Positions 1 through 10,767 of a DNA stretch of 64,000 bases are shown here, one piece after another. The first letter of the stretch is position 1; the number at the start of each line of letters is the position of its first letter. The DNA is from Locusta migratoria. Its lineage: Eukaryota; Arthropoda; Insecta; Orthoptera; Acrididae. The translations under genes and the position numbers were made by a program. The notes below the pieces were generated by a model. It saw only the letters and a program-made list of their open reading frames with translations, was not told the DNA's origin and did not search any database. The stretch is taken from the NCBI GenBank assembly GCA_026315105.1, contig CM048745.1, positions 786,203,390-786,267,389 of the forward strand. Direction: 5' to 3'.

Positions 1-1228
1 ATTTGTAATATTGCCATTTTTATTCTTTTCCTTAGCGGTCTAAATAACTAAAGTACACATTTGTATTTCAATAAGTAAAATCAAATATGTTAACTCAAAC
101 GACTTGAAGTCTCTTATCATTAAAGCAAAAATTATCACAAAACAGTTTTACAACTAGTTTGCTCGAAAATAAAAGGTCATGATCTCAGATTACCAATTTT
201 TCCTTAATATTCGCTGTAGATGTGATGAAACGATTAAACACTTAAGTTCATTGTTTTCTTAAGGTATTGTCATACCACGTCGATGTACAGACCAGTTCCC
301 TTCATCATAAATGTTAATTCAACAGATCCGCCCATAGCGCTCCTATTGCGACATAGGCCTACAATGGCGGCGCTCGTTCGGTTGGCGGTACTCTCCTAAT
401 ACAGGGCTTGAAGTCGTAAGAACGCCGCGCCGTGCGTGCATGGCGGCGCGCGGCGAGAGAAGGTGGCGCGCACTTTAGACTTGTGCGACGCCACACTATG
501 TGTAAAAACTGAGCTAAACACTATTACTGTTCATAAGATTCCACACGGTGGTGCCGCTGACCTGCTAAGCAGCGGGTCGCCGCAAATGAACAATCTGCTC
601 GTACCTTCAGCATAGCAGTAACAATAGCAGCAGCATCAAAGCTGGTCGCGGCAGCATTAAAAACCACTCACAGTAAGAGCAGCACACGTACTCAATGGCG
701 ACGTCACGTTGACGACCCATTTTCATGTTCACTTGTGCTTGGAAAATTACAGTTACGTTGTGATTTATTTCATGTGTTACATTTAAAATTTGCGATGCCG
801 CCTGTTCAAAAGAAAGAAATAATGAAAACAATAAAGAATAAAAAGATTTTAAAAATCTTTGGGAGGTGCTGAGGGTGGTTCAGCCCCATTAGCGCCTCCT
901 ACCCTCCCCCCCCCCCTCCCCCCGCCCGTGGCTGCACAACTACTGCCACACCGGTATACAGGGTGAACCTTAACTCCCACCGACAATATTTCAGAGTTCA
1001 GACGTTGCATAGGCCGGTATCACACTATTACATTACTCGACGAAGAAGTGGGCAAAGGAATATTGGATGTAGTGTAATGCGCACTTTTTATCAAGTCGTC
1101 CAATCCTTGTTGAAATCTGAGGCCTTTGTCTTCTGCTCGTCTTCTAATTCCTACAATGAGAAATGTAACCGCTTGGAGCAAAAGTAGTAGTATCACCACA
1201 CTGCCACCAACATAAATATTTACGCTCT
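1..1228. other. No gene recognised; CpG-rich patch and C tract
   Basis: I see no convincing gene here. Bases about 350-480 are GC- and CpG-rich (many GGCGGCG-type words) in an otherwise AT-rich setting, and 905-923 is an almost pure C tract. Short ORFs at 607-831 (minus) and 963-1187 (plus) show no recognisable domain and are probably chance. Confidence 0.5.
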
Positions 1229-1444
1229 ATGGCGGTGTTTTTCAACTTTTTTGAACGCGCGACCCCCTTTCCGAGTAAAAATGTCCGGCGACCCCTCAGG
1301 CTCGTTATAAAGCTATGTCAGTGATTCCAAAGTATTTAATTTTCTTTCTCATATGTATCTAACATCTGCACAGGCATACACATCTGGTGAAAGTAGCAGC
1401 ATCGGAAACGAATCAAAACTGAAAAAAGACTTTAAGACTACAAA

Positions 1445-1576
1445 TATTTGATGTATGGTTTTACTATAATGAATAACAAATTTCAGTGTGTGATATGTGG
1501 CGACGTGTTGCCATGTGCGAATATGAAAACATCAAACCTGATGCATCACTTGTTAATATTTCAACAAATCTCATAA
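1445..1576 (+). pseudogene. hAT transposase zinc-finger fragment (BED type)
   Basis: An open stretch of 43 codons contains YLMYGFT, then QCVICGDVLPCANMKTSNL and MHHLL. This matches the N-terminal BED-like zinc finger of ZBED5/SCAND3/FAM200-type hAT transposases (pattern: C-x2-C, then MKxSxLxxHL). The two cysteines and one histidine pair are visible. The frame ends at a stop just after the finger and no catalytic domain follows, so this is a relic. It lies inside the hAT-like ends at 1233 and 2433. Confidence 0.6.
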
Positions 1577-1763
1577 ATTTTGGATTTCTTTGAAAGGATA
1601 CTGAAAACAACCAGCAGCAAACTATTATGATCTAAAAAATGGAATGGTATTGTTATTAGTTGATAAAAATAATTCTGTGTGGAAAATTCGTTACTAGCTG
1701 CAAACTACGATGATCCAGCAGTAAAAACGTATTGTTATGTACTGATTAAAAATAATATTAAGT

Positions 1764-1956
1764 CGGTGGCCGCGGGGACTGAGGCGCTTCAGTCACGGTC
1801 TGCACAGCCACTACGGTCGGGGGTTCGAATCCCCCCTCGGGCATGGATATTTGTGCCGTCCTAGTTCGTAAGTAGTTCATAAGTAGTTTGTAAGTTTAGG
1901 GACTGATGACCCCGTAGTTAAGTCCCATAAGCTTAACAAACATTTGAACATTTTTT
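1764..1956 (+). repeat. tRNA-headed SINE, type 1, with 11-bp target duplication
   Basis: The head (GGTGGCCGCGGGGACTGAGG and GGTTCGAATCCCCCC) has the A-box and B-box layout of a tRNA with a long variable arm. The tail contains the words AGTAGTTTGTAAGTTTAGGG and CTGATGACCCC that recur in all copies here. TAATATTAAGT occurs exactly at 1753-1763 and 1957-1967, fixing both ends. The element sits within the hAT relic. Confidence 0.9.
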
Positions 1957-2118
1957 TAATATTAAGTTAGTGATTATTTGTTTTTCTGACATAACAATAT
2001 TTCGGCATGTGACAAAATCATACAAGAAGATCGCGACCATTGTAAATATCTGTAGCAGTACTGCACAAACGCTGTTAAGTCGCTTAATTAACAAGTCATC
2101 ATGAGGAGGAAATAGCTT

Positions 2119-2200
2119 CATTGTTGGGCGTTTCGGTCAGCCCATCATCAGAAGTCAAAAGTGCCATAGTTACATCGGATACCTGTAACACTTTTGATGA
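2119..2200 (-). other. Possible hammerhead-like relic
   Basis: On the minus strand 2151-2131 reads CTGATGA, a short GG/CC stem, then GAAAC, as in hammerhead ribozyme cores found at Penelope-element ends. Next to it (about 2155-2200) is a hairpin pairing CAAAAGTG with CACTTTTG. No NUH cleavage triplet sits where expected and no stem I is clear, so this may be chance. Confidence 0.2.
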
Positions 2201-2436
2201 CTGATTAAGGGCCACACGAATCATTTTAACAACAAAGCCAATTTTCCATCTCCGTATGACTTGTAAATTAAGTGCCCTTTACGAAACCCTGTCACTTAGA
2301 TGTAGCACTTCTGCCTTACTAGCTGATTGTCACGAAACGCAGCTTTACTATCGAACAGGCTGCTACTGCATCCTCGTGCCATCGTGATCCCCCGACCCCT
2401 AGGGTTTTGCGACCCACGCGTTGGAAAACACAGGCG

Positions 2437-3167
2437 CTTTTTATGTTGTTGTTGTTGTTGTGGTCTTCAGTCCGGAGACTGGTTTGATGCAGCTCTCCAC
2501 AATACCCTATCCTGGGCAAGCCTCCACATAAGAACGGCAACCTACATCTGTTTGAATCTGCTTACTGTACCCATCTCTTGGTCTTCCTCTGCGGTTTTCA
2601 CTCCACGCTCTTCATTCCAACGCTAAATTCACAGTTCCTTGATGTCTAAGAATGTGTCCTACCAATCGATCTCTTCTTTTACTCGAGGTATGCCAAAAAT
2701 TCCTTTTCTAACTAATTCTGTTCAGTACATCCTCATTAGTTACGCGATCCACCCACTTAATCTTCAGCATTCTTCTGTAGCACCACATTTCAAAAGCCTC
2801 TATCCTCTTCCTGTCCGCACTATTTATCGTACATGTTTCACTCCCAAAGGCAACACTCCACACAAATGCCTTCAGAAAGGACTTCCTGAGGCTTTAATCA
2901 ATATTCGATGTTAACAATTTTATCTTTTTCAAGAATGCTTTTCTACCCATTGCTATTCTGCATTTTATATCCTCTGTACTGCGACCATCATTTGTTATTT
3001 TACTGCCCAAGTAACAAAACTCATCTACCTCCTTTATTGTTTCGTTACCTAATCTAATTCCTTCAGCATCACCTGATTTTCTTAGACTGCACTCCATTAC
3101 CCTAGTTTTGCTCTTGTTAATCTTTAGCTTATATGCGCCTTTCAGCACACTGTCCATTCCGTTCAAC
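2437..3167 (-). pseudogene. Non-LTR retrotransposon RT C-terminus and 3' end
   Basis: The minus-strand frame at 3166-2897 contains KINKSKTRVMECS, RLGNETIKEVDEFCYLGSKI and CRIAMGRKAF, the segment after the polymerase motifs in a common insect non-LTR reverse transcriptase. Beyond a frameshift, reading toward 2640 in other frames, pieces matching KAFVWSVA, a GATEEC..RLSGW-type segment and GIFGIPRVKEEIDW continue the same protein. The 3' end at 2437-2460 is a run of GTT/AAC triplets, which serves as the tail. The 5' part is absent (5' truncation). The family resembles elements with the FVWSVALYG...W motif; I do not assign a clade. Confidence 0.75.
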
Positions 3168-4010
3168 TGCTTTTATAGATACAGAAAATCTTACGTTACT
3201 TATAATTTGCCTATGTAAATTCCCTTTTTATTATTCGTGTTTTGGAGTATTTGGGGGTGGGGGGGTTGGGGGGTTGGGGAAGGCAGTGGATGGCCATAAA
3301 ATAAGAGGTAGTGGTGTCTTCTGCTGGTTTTCCCTTATGGTGCAATTTGTTTCTCCACGATTTTCGTGTTCCAAAAGTTTCTACTGCATCTCTGGTGCAC
3401 TGGCTAAGCTGCTGCATATTGGTCTACTTATACACCTTCTTTAAAACTAGCTGTTTTTATCACACACTCAACATATAAATTGTTCACTAGCATTTTTTCG
3501 TTTGTGTACGCTCGCGTTCGACTGCCACGATATAGCGCCCGAGTAATATTACTCGTACACTTTATTGTGGCATTCAGCCGCGACCGTAAACAAATGGAGG
3601 GAAACAAAGAGACACTCTTCTCTTACTGTAGGAAGACAAATCGTTTTACAGAACGTAGGAGTTTCTTTCCCAAAGCAACTGACCGTTTGCCACTTGTGTA
3701 CAGTGGACGAGGATAGTCATTTGTTTATGATCGAGGCCGACTGCCACGTTGTAGTGTCCTGGCAATATAAGGACGGGAGATGGCACTACGAACTTCCGCT
3801 ATACATTGTTTTGAAGTCAGTTGGCGGGGCCTGTTTCCATCTTAAATACCGCGATCCTTTCACGTAACGTTGGAGCTAAGAAATAATCCCTTACCAAGCC
3901 CCGCTTCTAGCGGCTAAACCCCGCCTCCAATAGGCTAACCCCCACCTCTTTCAAAGTCGATTGAATCGAAGCTACCGCGAAACCAAAGATTAGTTAATAG
4001 TATCCACTTC
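3168..4010. other. No gene recognised
   Basis: This stretch contains a G-rich tract (about 3249-3282) and scattered short ORFs without domains. The word GACTGCCACG recurs at about 3520 and 3740 in similar contexts, suggesting a small old duplication. I see nothing else. Confidence 0.4.
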
Positions 4011-4014
4011 ATGA

Positions 4015-4140
4015 TATATATCGAACGTATAACTGTGAATCGATTTAGTTATTCTGAACAGTAAATTCGGGCGCTACGGACCCTCACATACTAAAAGAGA
4101 ACTTCTTGTTTATCCTACACTAAACCTTCTGAAGGGGAGC
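4015..4140 (+). repeat. Partial copy of the 19.6-kb foldback family
   Basis: Words in order here (GATATATATCGAAC, TTCTGAACAG, ATTCGGGCGCTACG, CCCTCAC, TACTAAAAG, AACTTCTTGTTTA) match the left arm of the foldback at 19638-19983 in the same order and spacing. Only one arm is seen, so it is a half copy or a decayed relative. Confidence 0.6.
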
Positions 4141-4482
4141 CGGAGGTGCCTATACTGCCCATGTTAAAATCATTAAGTTTGAGGAAGATTATGAACAATC
4201 TACCAAACCGAAGAATTTGAAACTTTTACAGCATATAGAGTGGTTTTGTACTGAAGTTACGATGGAGGGATATTGGAGGGTTTTTTTTATTTTTTTTTTT
4301 TTATTAATGACCCAGCTTTTTTTTTTAATAAAATTGAAATGAAACTACTGAACTTATTGCTAGATGGCTGTGTTACAATTTACGTTTTACCACTAGGAGT
4401 GCTCCCTTTTTGAGTGGATTTTGAGAAAATGTTCCTTACGTTCGGAAAATTCTAATTCACGGGAAATGGCTATGAAAGTTTT
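4141..4482. other. AT-rich spacer
   Basis: No gene is seen. There are T-rich tracts at 4280-4301 and 4317-4327. This may be the 3' flank or untranslated end of the Mutator-like element that follows on the minus strand. Confidence 0.3.
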
Positions 4483-6199
4483 TCAATACATTCCTGCACT
4501 ATTGGATGGATTATCAGGATCTTCTTCATCCTCCAAAAGCTTCCATTTTGGTCTTCTCGTCTGGCTTGTTGTTCCATCATATTTCATATTCCTCTCTCTT
4601 CTTTCTGCTCCTCTTACCCTCTCTCTGTCGATATTTCTTAGTGCTCGTACCGTGTTCATTCCAGCTTGAAATCCTAATGCCTTCAATACTTCACACTTAA
4701 CACTGTTTCCTTGGTTGTAGGTTGATATTGCATCATAAATGCCGAAGTGTAGTGTTTTTATGCTTACAAACACTCTTTTGGGAGTCAATGTCCAAATTAA
4801 ATTATTTATGCTCTCATTAGGATTCTGCGTCTTACTGTGTAGACATTTGTGTAACAAGTCTGGCTGTGCTAAGTCATAAAAAATTGGTTTTATTGTGTTT
4901 ATCACAGCTGCTGGCAAACCATGCTTATGATTATAGTCCTTTTCGGCATTATATTTGCACCAAGAATCTTTTGGGCACAGGCTGTGCTGAGGGTATTCAT
5001 TGGAAGAGGCAGTATGAATGAACAATGCTCACACCGCTTTTCGCATGTCACTAGCATTACTAGTACTTTGCCTTATCGCATACCCATAGTACCTCTGTAG
5101 ACGTTCAATCACCTCATTAGTAAGCCGTGACTTCCTCCTATTGACTTTCCATAACTGAGCTTTCATGTTCCCAAAGTTTGTTTTAGCGTTCGAAATTGTG
5201 CACCCATACGCTTTTGCACGTGCCCAATACATTCCAACTTCTCAACTACCAATTCATTTCCATAAGGTTTCAGTTCCTCTACAGTCTTGAAACCTTTGGA
5301 GTCACCATCCCCAAGATAGTATTTGTACCTAACATTGTATCTGGGAACCGAATGTTCAAAAATTTGTTTCACTCTTCCGCTTCCATTGTTCCACTTAATC
5401 CACTAAAATTTGCCTCACAGGTAAAGCTGTGCTCTCCTTCGAATTTGTTTTAGCATCTACAATGTTTTGACAACATTGCAACATCTATCACTTTTGCACT
5501 ACCACCACAAGTAGCAGTTACTACCCCATTCAGAGATTTATGACCCCTCTTTTGCCAGGAACCATCTAATGCCACTACCAAGTCCCTAGAACCACCTTTC
5601 ATTTTTATAGACTCCTCCATTTCTTCCTTCATGGTTTTTAAAGCCACCTCTCCAACAGAGGACCCAACCAGTTCACAGCAGTACCGAAATTTGCTTGGAC
5701 GCGATGGCAAGTTCATAGAACAGTTTACCAGCAGCAGACTCTTTCCGATCGATCGAAGGCCATACACGAGTCGAACATTCACACCAAACAATCTACATCG
5801 CGCATTTTCACCAAAGAGACTGTCATGTGAATTGTAGAAAGTAGCTTCATACTTGCAACATGTACGGATTATCTTCATTTCACAAGCTAAAACCAAGTGC
5901 TTTGTTATCTCTAGTCCCACTCCTACACTGGAACACAATTTGCACAGAACACTTTCTTTCAGCACGGAAGATAACAATCCAATATTCAGTACTTCGTTAA
6001 TATTATCACTGTTACTCACATATGCACAAAATCTGCCACTTTCAGCAGTCAACATATTGCTAGAAGATGTCTCAGGGCTCGGGCCAGCCATGTGTTGATT
6101 TGTTTCTGTAATTACAGTATCACTAATTGGTATTAGTGTTAATTTTCTTTTCCCTACCTTCTTCCTCTTCTTATATACACGATTACTAAAACGTGGCAT
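4483..6199 (-). pseudogene. Mutator-like transposase, frame-broken
   Basis: Three minus-strand segments in order make one protein. At 6199-5450 (about 250 residues from the start MPRFSNRVYKKRKKVGKRK, a basic N-terminus) are RLVYGLRSIGK, MNLPSRPSKF and VALDGSWQKRGHKSLNG, the hallmark of the arthropod Mutator-like transposase domain; the D in ALDGSWQKRG is a probable catalytic residue. The 5455-5372 stretch continues in a broken frame (EANFSGLSGTMEAE). At 5372-5163 are RYKYYLGDGDSKGF and KLECIGHVQKRMG. At 5025-4483 are HSLCPKDSWCKY, CLHSKTQNPNESINNLIW and TLHFGIYDA. Frame changes occur near 5372 and 5030-5160, so it is inactive. Most family motifs survive, which implies fairly recent decay. Element termini are not identified. 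Confidence 0.8.
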
Positions 6200-6272
6200 A
6201 GTAGGCTGAAGTGCAGTTTATGAGTCCGCGAGTGGCGTTTCATGTTTGGACGTTGGCAACGGCGTCGGAGTA

Positions 6273-6320
6273 AGAAGTGAGGGTTGTGATTTGTACGCAA
6301 TTTGAACAACCCTCACTTCT
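6273..6320. repeat. 15-bp perfect hairpin between Mutator and PLE remnants
   Basis: AGAAGTGAGGGTTGT at 6273-6287 is followed after 18 bases by its exact reverse complement at 6306-6320. It lies between the start of the Mutator-like gene and the PLE endonuclease, so it could be part of either end. Function is unknown. Confidence 0.6.
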
Positions 6321-6334
6321 GCGTCTTTTAATAC

Positions 6335-6715
6335 ATGACGCAGGACATCTATCAAAACGGGGGCATATACAAAATTCACTGCTCCGACTGTAATGCATAC
6401 TACATCGGGCAAACAGGACGCAACTTCAAAACGCGTTACAAGGAACACACAGAACTCGGCAGAAAAAACGCTGAAAGCAGATCCACCTTCGCTGCTCACC
6501 TTATACGCAACAGTCACAAGGTAGACAGCATCGAAAACAACCTGACAATACTCCATACAATGAAGAAAGGCTATTTAATGGATTTTTATGAAGAGGTTGC
6601 TATATACACTCACGTAAAAAAGTCCAAGAAAGACACACTACACGAGCAATGCACTTTAAAGAATATTAATTTCTTAGATATCTGCCGCCCAGTAATTGAC
6701 AAAGTTTTTTAGAAA
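6335..6715 (+). pseudogene. Penelope-like element GIY-YIG endonuclease domain
   Basis: The 125-residue frame has GGIYKIHCSDCNAYYIGQTG, then RFKTRYKEH-like NFKTRYKEH, FAAHLIRNSH and a C-terminal LNEQ-like HEQCTLKNI block. This is the GIY-YIG nuclease that forms the C-terminus of Penelope-like retroelement proteins; it nicks target DNA for priming. The CxxC between the GIY and YIG strands (HCSDC) is typical of the family. No reverse transcriptase precedes it, and a stop lies just upstream of the first ATG, so this is a 5'-truncated copy. The ATG is simply the first available start. Confidence 0.85.
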
Positions 6716-7500
6716 TGCTCCGCAAGTTCGTGGCTGTTTTTTAAACATATACTACTGTTTGTAAAAAGTACAATGTAAGCAATCAACGATGCGTCCAAAC
6801 AGCTCTAGAGCCCACACCAGCGTTCAAATTTCGCTCGCTAGAGGCCGCCCCTCAACTATCGGCTTGGACGCCTCGTTTGTTGCAATCATTTTAATCCTAA
6901 CAATTTTTGTACCTTATTTAAACAATACATCCAACTTTAATGTAAACTAAATTGAATACAATTGGCCTTAAGCTAAATTATTATACTTCCTGTATCAAAA
7001 TTTAAATTGACGACACGCCCACTTTCCACATAGCCTCATTGGCCGCTATATGTTCCGTTTTTTATCCTAACTGACATTTATAATATTTTACAATTGACCT
7101 TTACATTTTATCAACTAATGTTTAGAATTTCATGCTTGCAAAGATGTAATGTTTATATCAGAACATGCCGATTACAATGTTTTGGAATGTTAAATACGAC
7201 ACGCCCGTTTTTCTCATGTCGCCATTGGGCGCCAAAAGTTTTAAATTCTCTGAATTCTATTGTTGTAAGTACTTGACGTTGCTTTCTCTATGGCATAACG
7301 TAAGTTTCCTTCTGCTTCTGTACAGTACCTTTTTACATATACAACATTTTGTCTTGTACCATGTAATTTTTGTAAACTTATTGTTACACATTATATGCAG
7401 GTCTGTCACACTTGAAAATGGCCTAACATAGAGGCCAAAACCGGTAGTGTGGGCTTAAATAAAGCACCAATAAATGCAACTGGAGCTGGAGTTTCATTAA
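6716..7500 (+). mobile_element. PLE 3' region with decayed hammerhead end
   Basis: This follows the GIY-YIG domain. A direct repeat is visible: ACGACACGCCC near 7010 and again near 7196, each followed by a TTGG(G/C)CGC word. At 7407-7451 a hammerhead-like fold can be drawn: stem I CACAC/GTGTG, stem II GGCC/GGCC, a two-base-pair stem III and a GTA cleavage triplet. The core reads TTGAAAA and AAAA instead of CTGANGA and GAAA. The end GGGCTTAAATAAAG resembles PLE termini. Confidence 0.55.
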
Positions 7501-7553
7501 AATTTGAACCACAGTTGCGGCAACAGCAAGCTCCAGTGATGGAGAAACTAATA

Positions 7554-7620
7554 ATTTCCATACATGTTTATGAGAAAGTACTTACAAAATAGGTAGTTTC
7601 TCATAAACTTTTATGGAAAT
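7554..7620. repeat. 67-nt imperfect hairpin
   Basis: The left arm 7554-7585 (ATTTCCATA...GTTTATGAGAAA) pairs with the right arm ending at 7620 (TTTCTCATAAAC...TATGGAAAT) over about 30 bp with a few mismatches, around a loop near 7587-7592. Size and shape are precursor-microRNA-like, but it could be a small foldback repeat. Confidence 0.5.
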
Positions 7621-8674
7621 GTTTTCAGTATATAGTGAATTTTTAAAACACATAGTGCATGTTCACACGGTATGTATTTACCATTCTTCTGTACAGGACA
7701 CCAAAAGATGGTCTGATTTGGGCTGAAATCTATAGTCATGAATAAATATTTCCGGTATAGCTGTGAGTTTTCAATATGCAATTCGTAAGTTATCTAAAAT
7801 CTGTTCAGCACCACCTATACATAATAATAGAACCACTTTGATTACGGCATCGAATAATTACGATGTCCATCCTACTCGTTTTGCAAATGCTCATACAGTG
7901 ACTGTTACATATCCTCAGAGTTCGCAATGCAACTTTTCGTACAGACACTAATGCTAACACATTCATTGACCCAAGAACAAGTAATGAATGCAGTTTCCAA
8001 GCAAACTGCAACTTCCTTTAAAAGGTTCTGCGGGAAACAGACTTCGTTTTCATTTAAGAATCTTTATAGGGAATTAATTTTGACGCGTATCCTGCATACA
8101 ATGACATCGGTTCAAAAGTCGCAGCTGAAAGTTCATCCTGAATCATTTTAAAGGTTGTGAGTGCGTCTACTGGGTTCATGACGCACATTCCGTGCTCACG
8201 GTTGCGGTTCCTTTAGGGTGATGCTTGTCTATTGTTGGTCGAGCTGATCTCTAACTCGGGAATCCTATTCTTAATTGTCGTGAGTGCGCTCGTGCTCTCC
8301 CTATCCCCCCGCTTATCCCCAATTGGCATCCTCTCTTTACCCCACTATCAGCTTGACTGATAATTGGCTGAATAGAACCGCGATCCTTTATGGGCCGGAT
8401 CTCAAACAGCCCGCTCCTCTCCTCGGAGTGGAGAATTAAAAGATTTTTTTATTTTTTTTGGTTTTTTTCTTCTGCTTTCCCAAAGCCAGTGGCAACTTCG
8501 ACCATTGAATTAGAGATCTGACCTTGCCGATACAAGTAAATATCTCCTAGCTGGTACAAATGGGTATAGTCTAGTGGTCACCTGCTTCGGTATCGTAAAG
8601 AATTCACACCCGTCCTTCCTGGTCGTATCTTCATATACCAGTATTTGAAACCTATATTTGTAAGGGAATAAATT
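7621..8674. other. No gene recognised
   Basis: No domain is seen in the short ORFs. Around 8156-8340 two similar words occur (GTTGTGAGTGCGTC and GTCGTGAGTGCGCTC about 120 bases apart), suggesting a diverged tandem duplication. At 8567-8600 the words GGGTATAGTCTAGTGGTCACCTGC resemble a tRNA A-box region but no B-box is clear. Confidence 0.35.
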
Positions 8675-10254
8675 CAGGGTGTCCAGAAAAGGGCTCCCTG
8701 ATTTCAAAATTAAATATCTCGAAAACAAAGATCGATAGAGGAATGCAGTAAACGATATGTTTATTGTGAAAGCTGTAAGAAGTTTATACAGCAGTTTGAA
8801 ATAATAGTTCCAAAAGCTGCTAATAGATGGCGCTGTACGCTGTACAGCTCATATCAGCATACATAAGTGAAATAATCATATGAAAACACTCTTTGCAAAC
8901 AATCACATCACAATGTTTTCCAAATGTTCACCATTGGCACTACAGAGGTGGCGGAAACGAAGAATGAAATTCGTCACCACATTTCGTAGTGTCTCAACCG
9001 AAATGGATTCACATGTCACAGAGATCGCCGATTCAAGCTCGTCCAGCGTGGCGGGATGCTTGGGGTCGACCATGTCTTTCACTGTGCCCCACAAAAAAAG
9101 TCATAGGGAGTCAAATCCGGCGAATATGGAGGCCAATCCATGCCTGCACCAGTACACTTCTGATATTCCAAAGCAATGACTCGAGTCCCGAAGTATTCCT
9201 CAAGAAAGCGAAACACTTGTTCGGTCCGATATGGTCGGGCTTCATCTTGCATAAACCATTCAGTACCTGGTCGATTCTCTAACGCTTGCTGTGTGGCGAC
9301 AAATTGTTCCAAAATTGCAACTTAACGTGCACCAGTGACCGTTTCTCTAATGGAGAAAGGGCCAATAATGCCTCTGCTGCATACTGCAGCCCACACAGTA
9401 AATTTAGGAGAATACAGGGGTTTCGCTTCACACCAATATGGCTTTTCGGAACCCCAAAATCGCCATTTCTGCTTATTCAAGTATCCATTCAGGTGGAAGT
9501 GTGCTTCATCTGTAAACCAGATGCAGCCAACATCAAATCCTTCACTATTAATCAGTGCGAGCATCTGATTAGCAAAGGACCCTTTGTTGCACAGTTAGTA
9601 CGGGTATGGCCTGGTACGTTTGAATTTTGAATGGCAACATGTGTAGGCTCTTTCTCAGTATTTTCTGCGAGCTGGAACGCTTCAAACCAGTCTCAGATGT
9701 AATGCTACGGACGGTTGACATTGGATTTCCGTGAATAATTCCAGAAACTGTGGCTATATTTTCAGGCGTAACTGCGGTTTGCTTGCGACCAACATGCCCC
9801 ACTAGATCATCAGTTACGCTGCCTGTTCGTTGAAATTTTGCTAAGAGCGTACGAATGGTTTTCGCATCTGGTCCTTTTGGAACATTAAATCGTGCTTGAA
9901 AACTTCGCATTGTTGCCGTAGGACTCTCTTCTAACATGTGGTATTCTAACACCAGAAAAACGCGTTGTTCAATGGAGTACATGGTTTTAATCTCTTCCTT
10001 CGGTACGCTAACCTCCTTTCACGTTTCAATAGTGGAACTGATCGCTCTGGGCTTCGGATCACTATTTATACTAGGCATTACGTATGGCGATTACAGCGCC
10101 ATCTGTTAGCAGCTTTTGTAACTATCATTTCAAACTGCTGTATAAACTTCTTACAACTTTCACAATAAACATACCGTTTACTGCATTCCTCTATCGATCT
10201 TTGTTTTCGAGATATTTAATTTTGAAATCAGGGAATCCTTTTCTGGACACCCTG
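8675..10254 (-). mobile_element. Tc1/mariner-type element with about 175-bp TIRs
   Basis: The left end CAGGGTGTCCAGAAAAGG (8675) and its complement at 10254 begin TIRs that extend about 175 bp; shared words include TTTCAAAATTAAATATCTCG, CGATAGAGGAATGCAGTAAA and CAGCGCCATCT. TA follows the right end (10255-10256); the left flank reads TT, a likely single change. The transposase is on the minus strand at 8903-9982. Confidence 0.9.
8903..9982 (-). pseudogene. Mariner-like transposase, several frameshifts
   Basis: Four minus-strand pieces in order: 9982-9569 has the paired helix-turn-helix region (AKTIRTLLAKFQRTGSV, ending with the KILRKSLHM segment). 9564-9322 has FTDEAHFHLNGYLNKQKWRF with the first catalytic D, then TVWAAVCSRGIIGP. 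9312-9079 has WFMQDEARPYRTEQV with the second D and DWPPYSPDLTPYDFF with the third D. 9094-8903 has the C-terminal tail. The second and third D are separated by 42 residues as read, nearest to the DD41D-type subgroups, but the frame breaks make this approximate. The family cuts and pastes at TA. At least three frame changes make it inactive. Confidence 0.85.
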
Positions 10255-10320
10255 TAGCACTGGTTTATCTGATCCGTTATATTTTCCCTTCTGTAAAAAT
10301 GCTCGTAAACTACTGTATTG

Positions 10321-10379
10321 CCGGCCGCGGTGGCCGAGGTGACTGAGGCGCTACAGTAACGGTCAGCACGGCCACTTAC
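10321..10379 (+). repeat. SINE head fragment (type 1)
   Basis: CCGGCCGCGGTGGCCGAGG and the following words up to CACGGCCACT match the tRNA-like head of the type-1 SINE. The B box and tail are missing, so only about 59 bases remain. Confidence 0.75.
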
Positions 10380-10767
10380 TCTGTATAGGAGTATTAATAA
10401 ATGAAGTAATTTTCCTTGAATATTTTAAGTGAAAACGCAGCGCCAATGAAACAGAAAAGCAGTTGATCCATCATATTTCGGGCTTGCAGCCGGATCATGT
10501 TGACTTCTTCCAACAATATTTCGGCTGACAACCGTGCAGCCATCTTCAGGTGAGCACGAGACTGAAGATTACCGGTGTGCGTCGTTCTATATATACCGAA
10601 GATTGGCGCGGCGGCGCCTGCGCAGTGAGGAGGTACTAGCGCTCCCCCTCTCGAATTTGGCGCGCTGTGTGGTAGAAGCGGGCCGCGTCTGCGTAATGGT
10701 GTACTTACATTCGCGCCATCTGTCGGAATGCGCCGTCGTGCATCTTAAGCGCGGTGGTCGAAGGAAA

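Larger units (their letters stand above)
1233..2433 (+). mobile_element. Decayed hAT element
   Basis: The left end begins near 1233 (CGGTGTTTTTCAAC) followed by a CGCGACCCC word. The right end, read on the minus strand from 2433, begins CTGTGTTTTCCAAC followed by GGGTCGC. Such ends (CAG...TTTTCAAC plus a GCGACCCC block) are typical of hAT elements encoding ZBED/SCAND3-like transposases, and a matching zinc finger lies inside at 1445-1576. A SINE is nested at 1764-1956. I could not find a clean 8-bp target duplication, so the exact ends are uncertain. Confidence 0.5.

Noticed and set aside
6218..6556. 112-codon minus-strand ORF
   Set aside because: Shadow of the PLE GIY-YIG domain on the plus strand.
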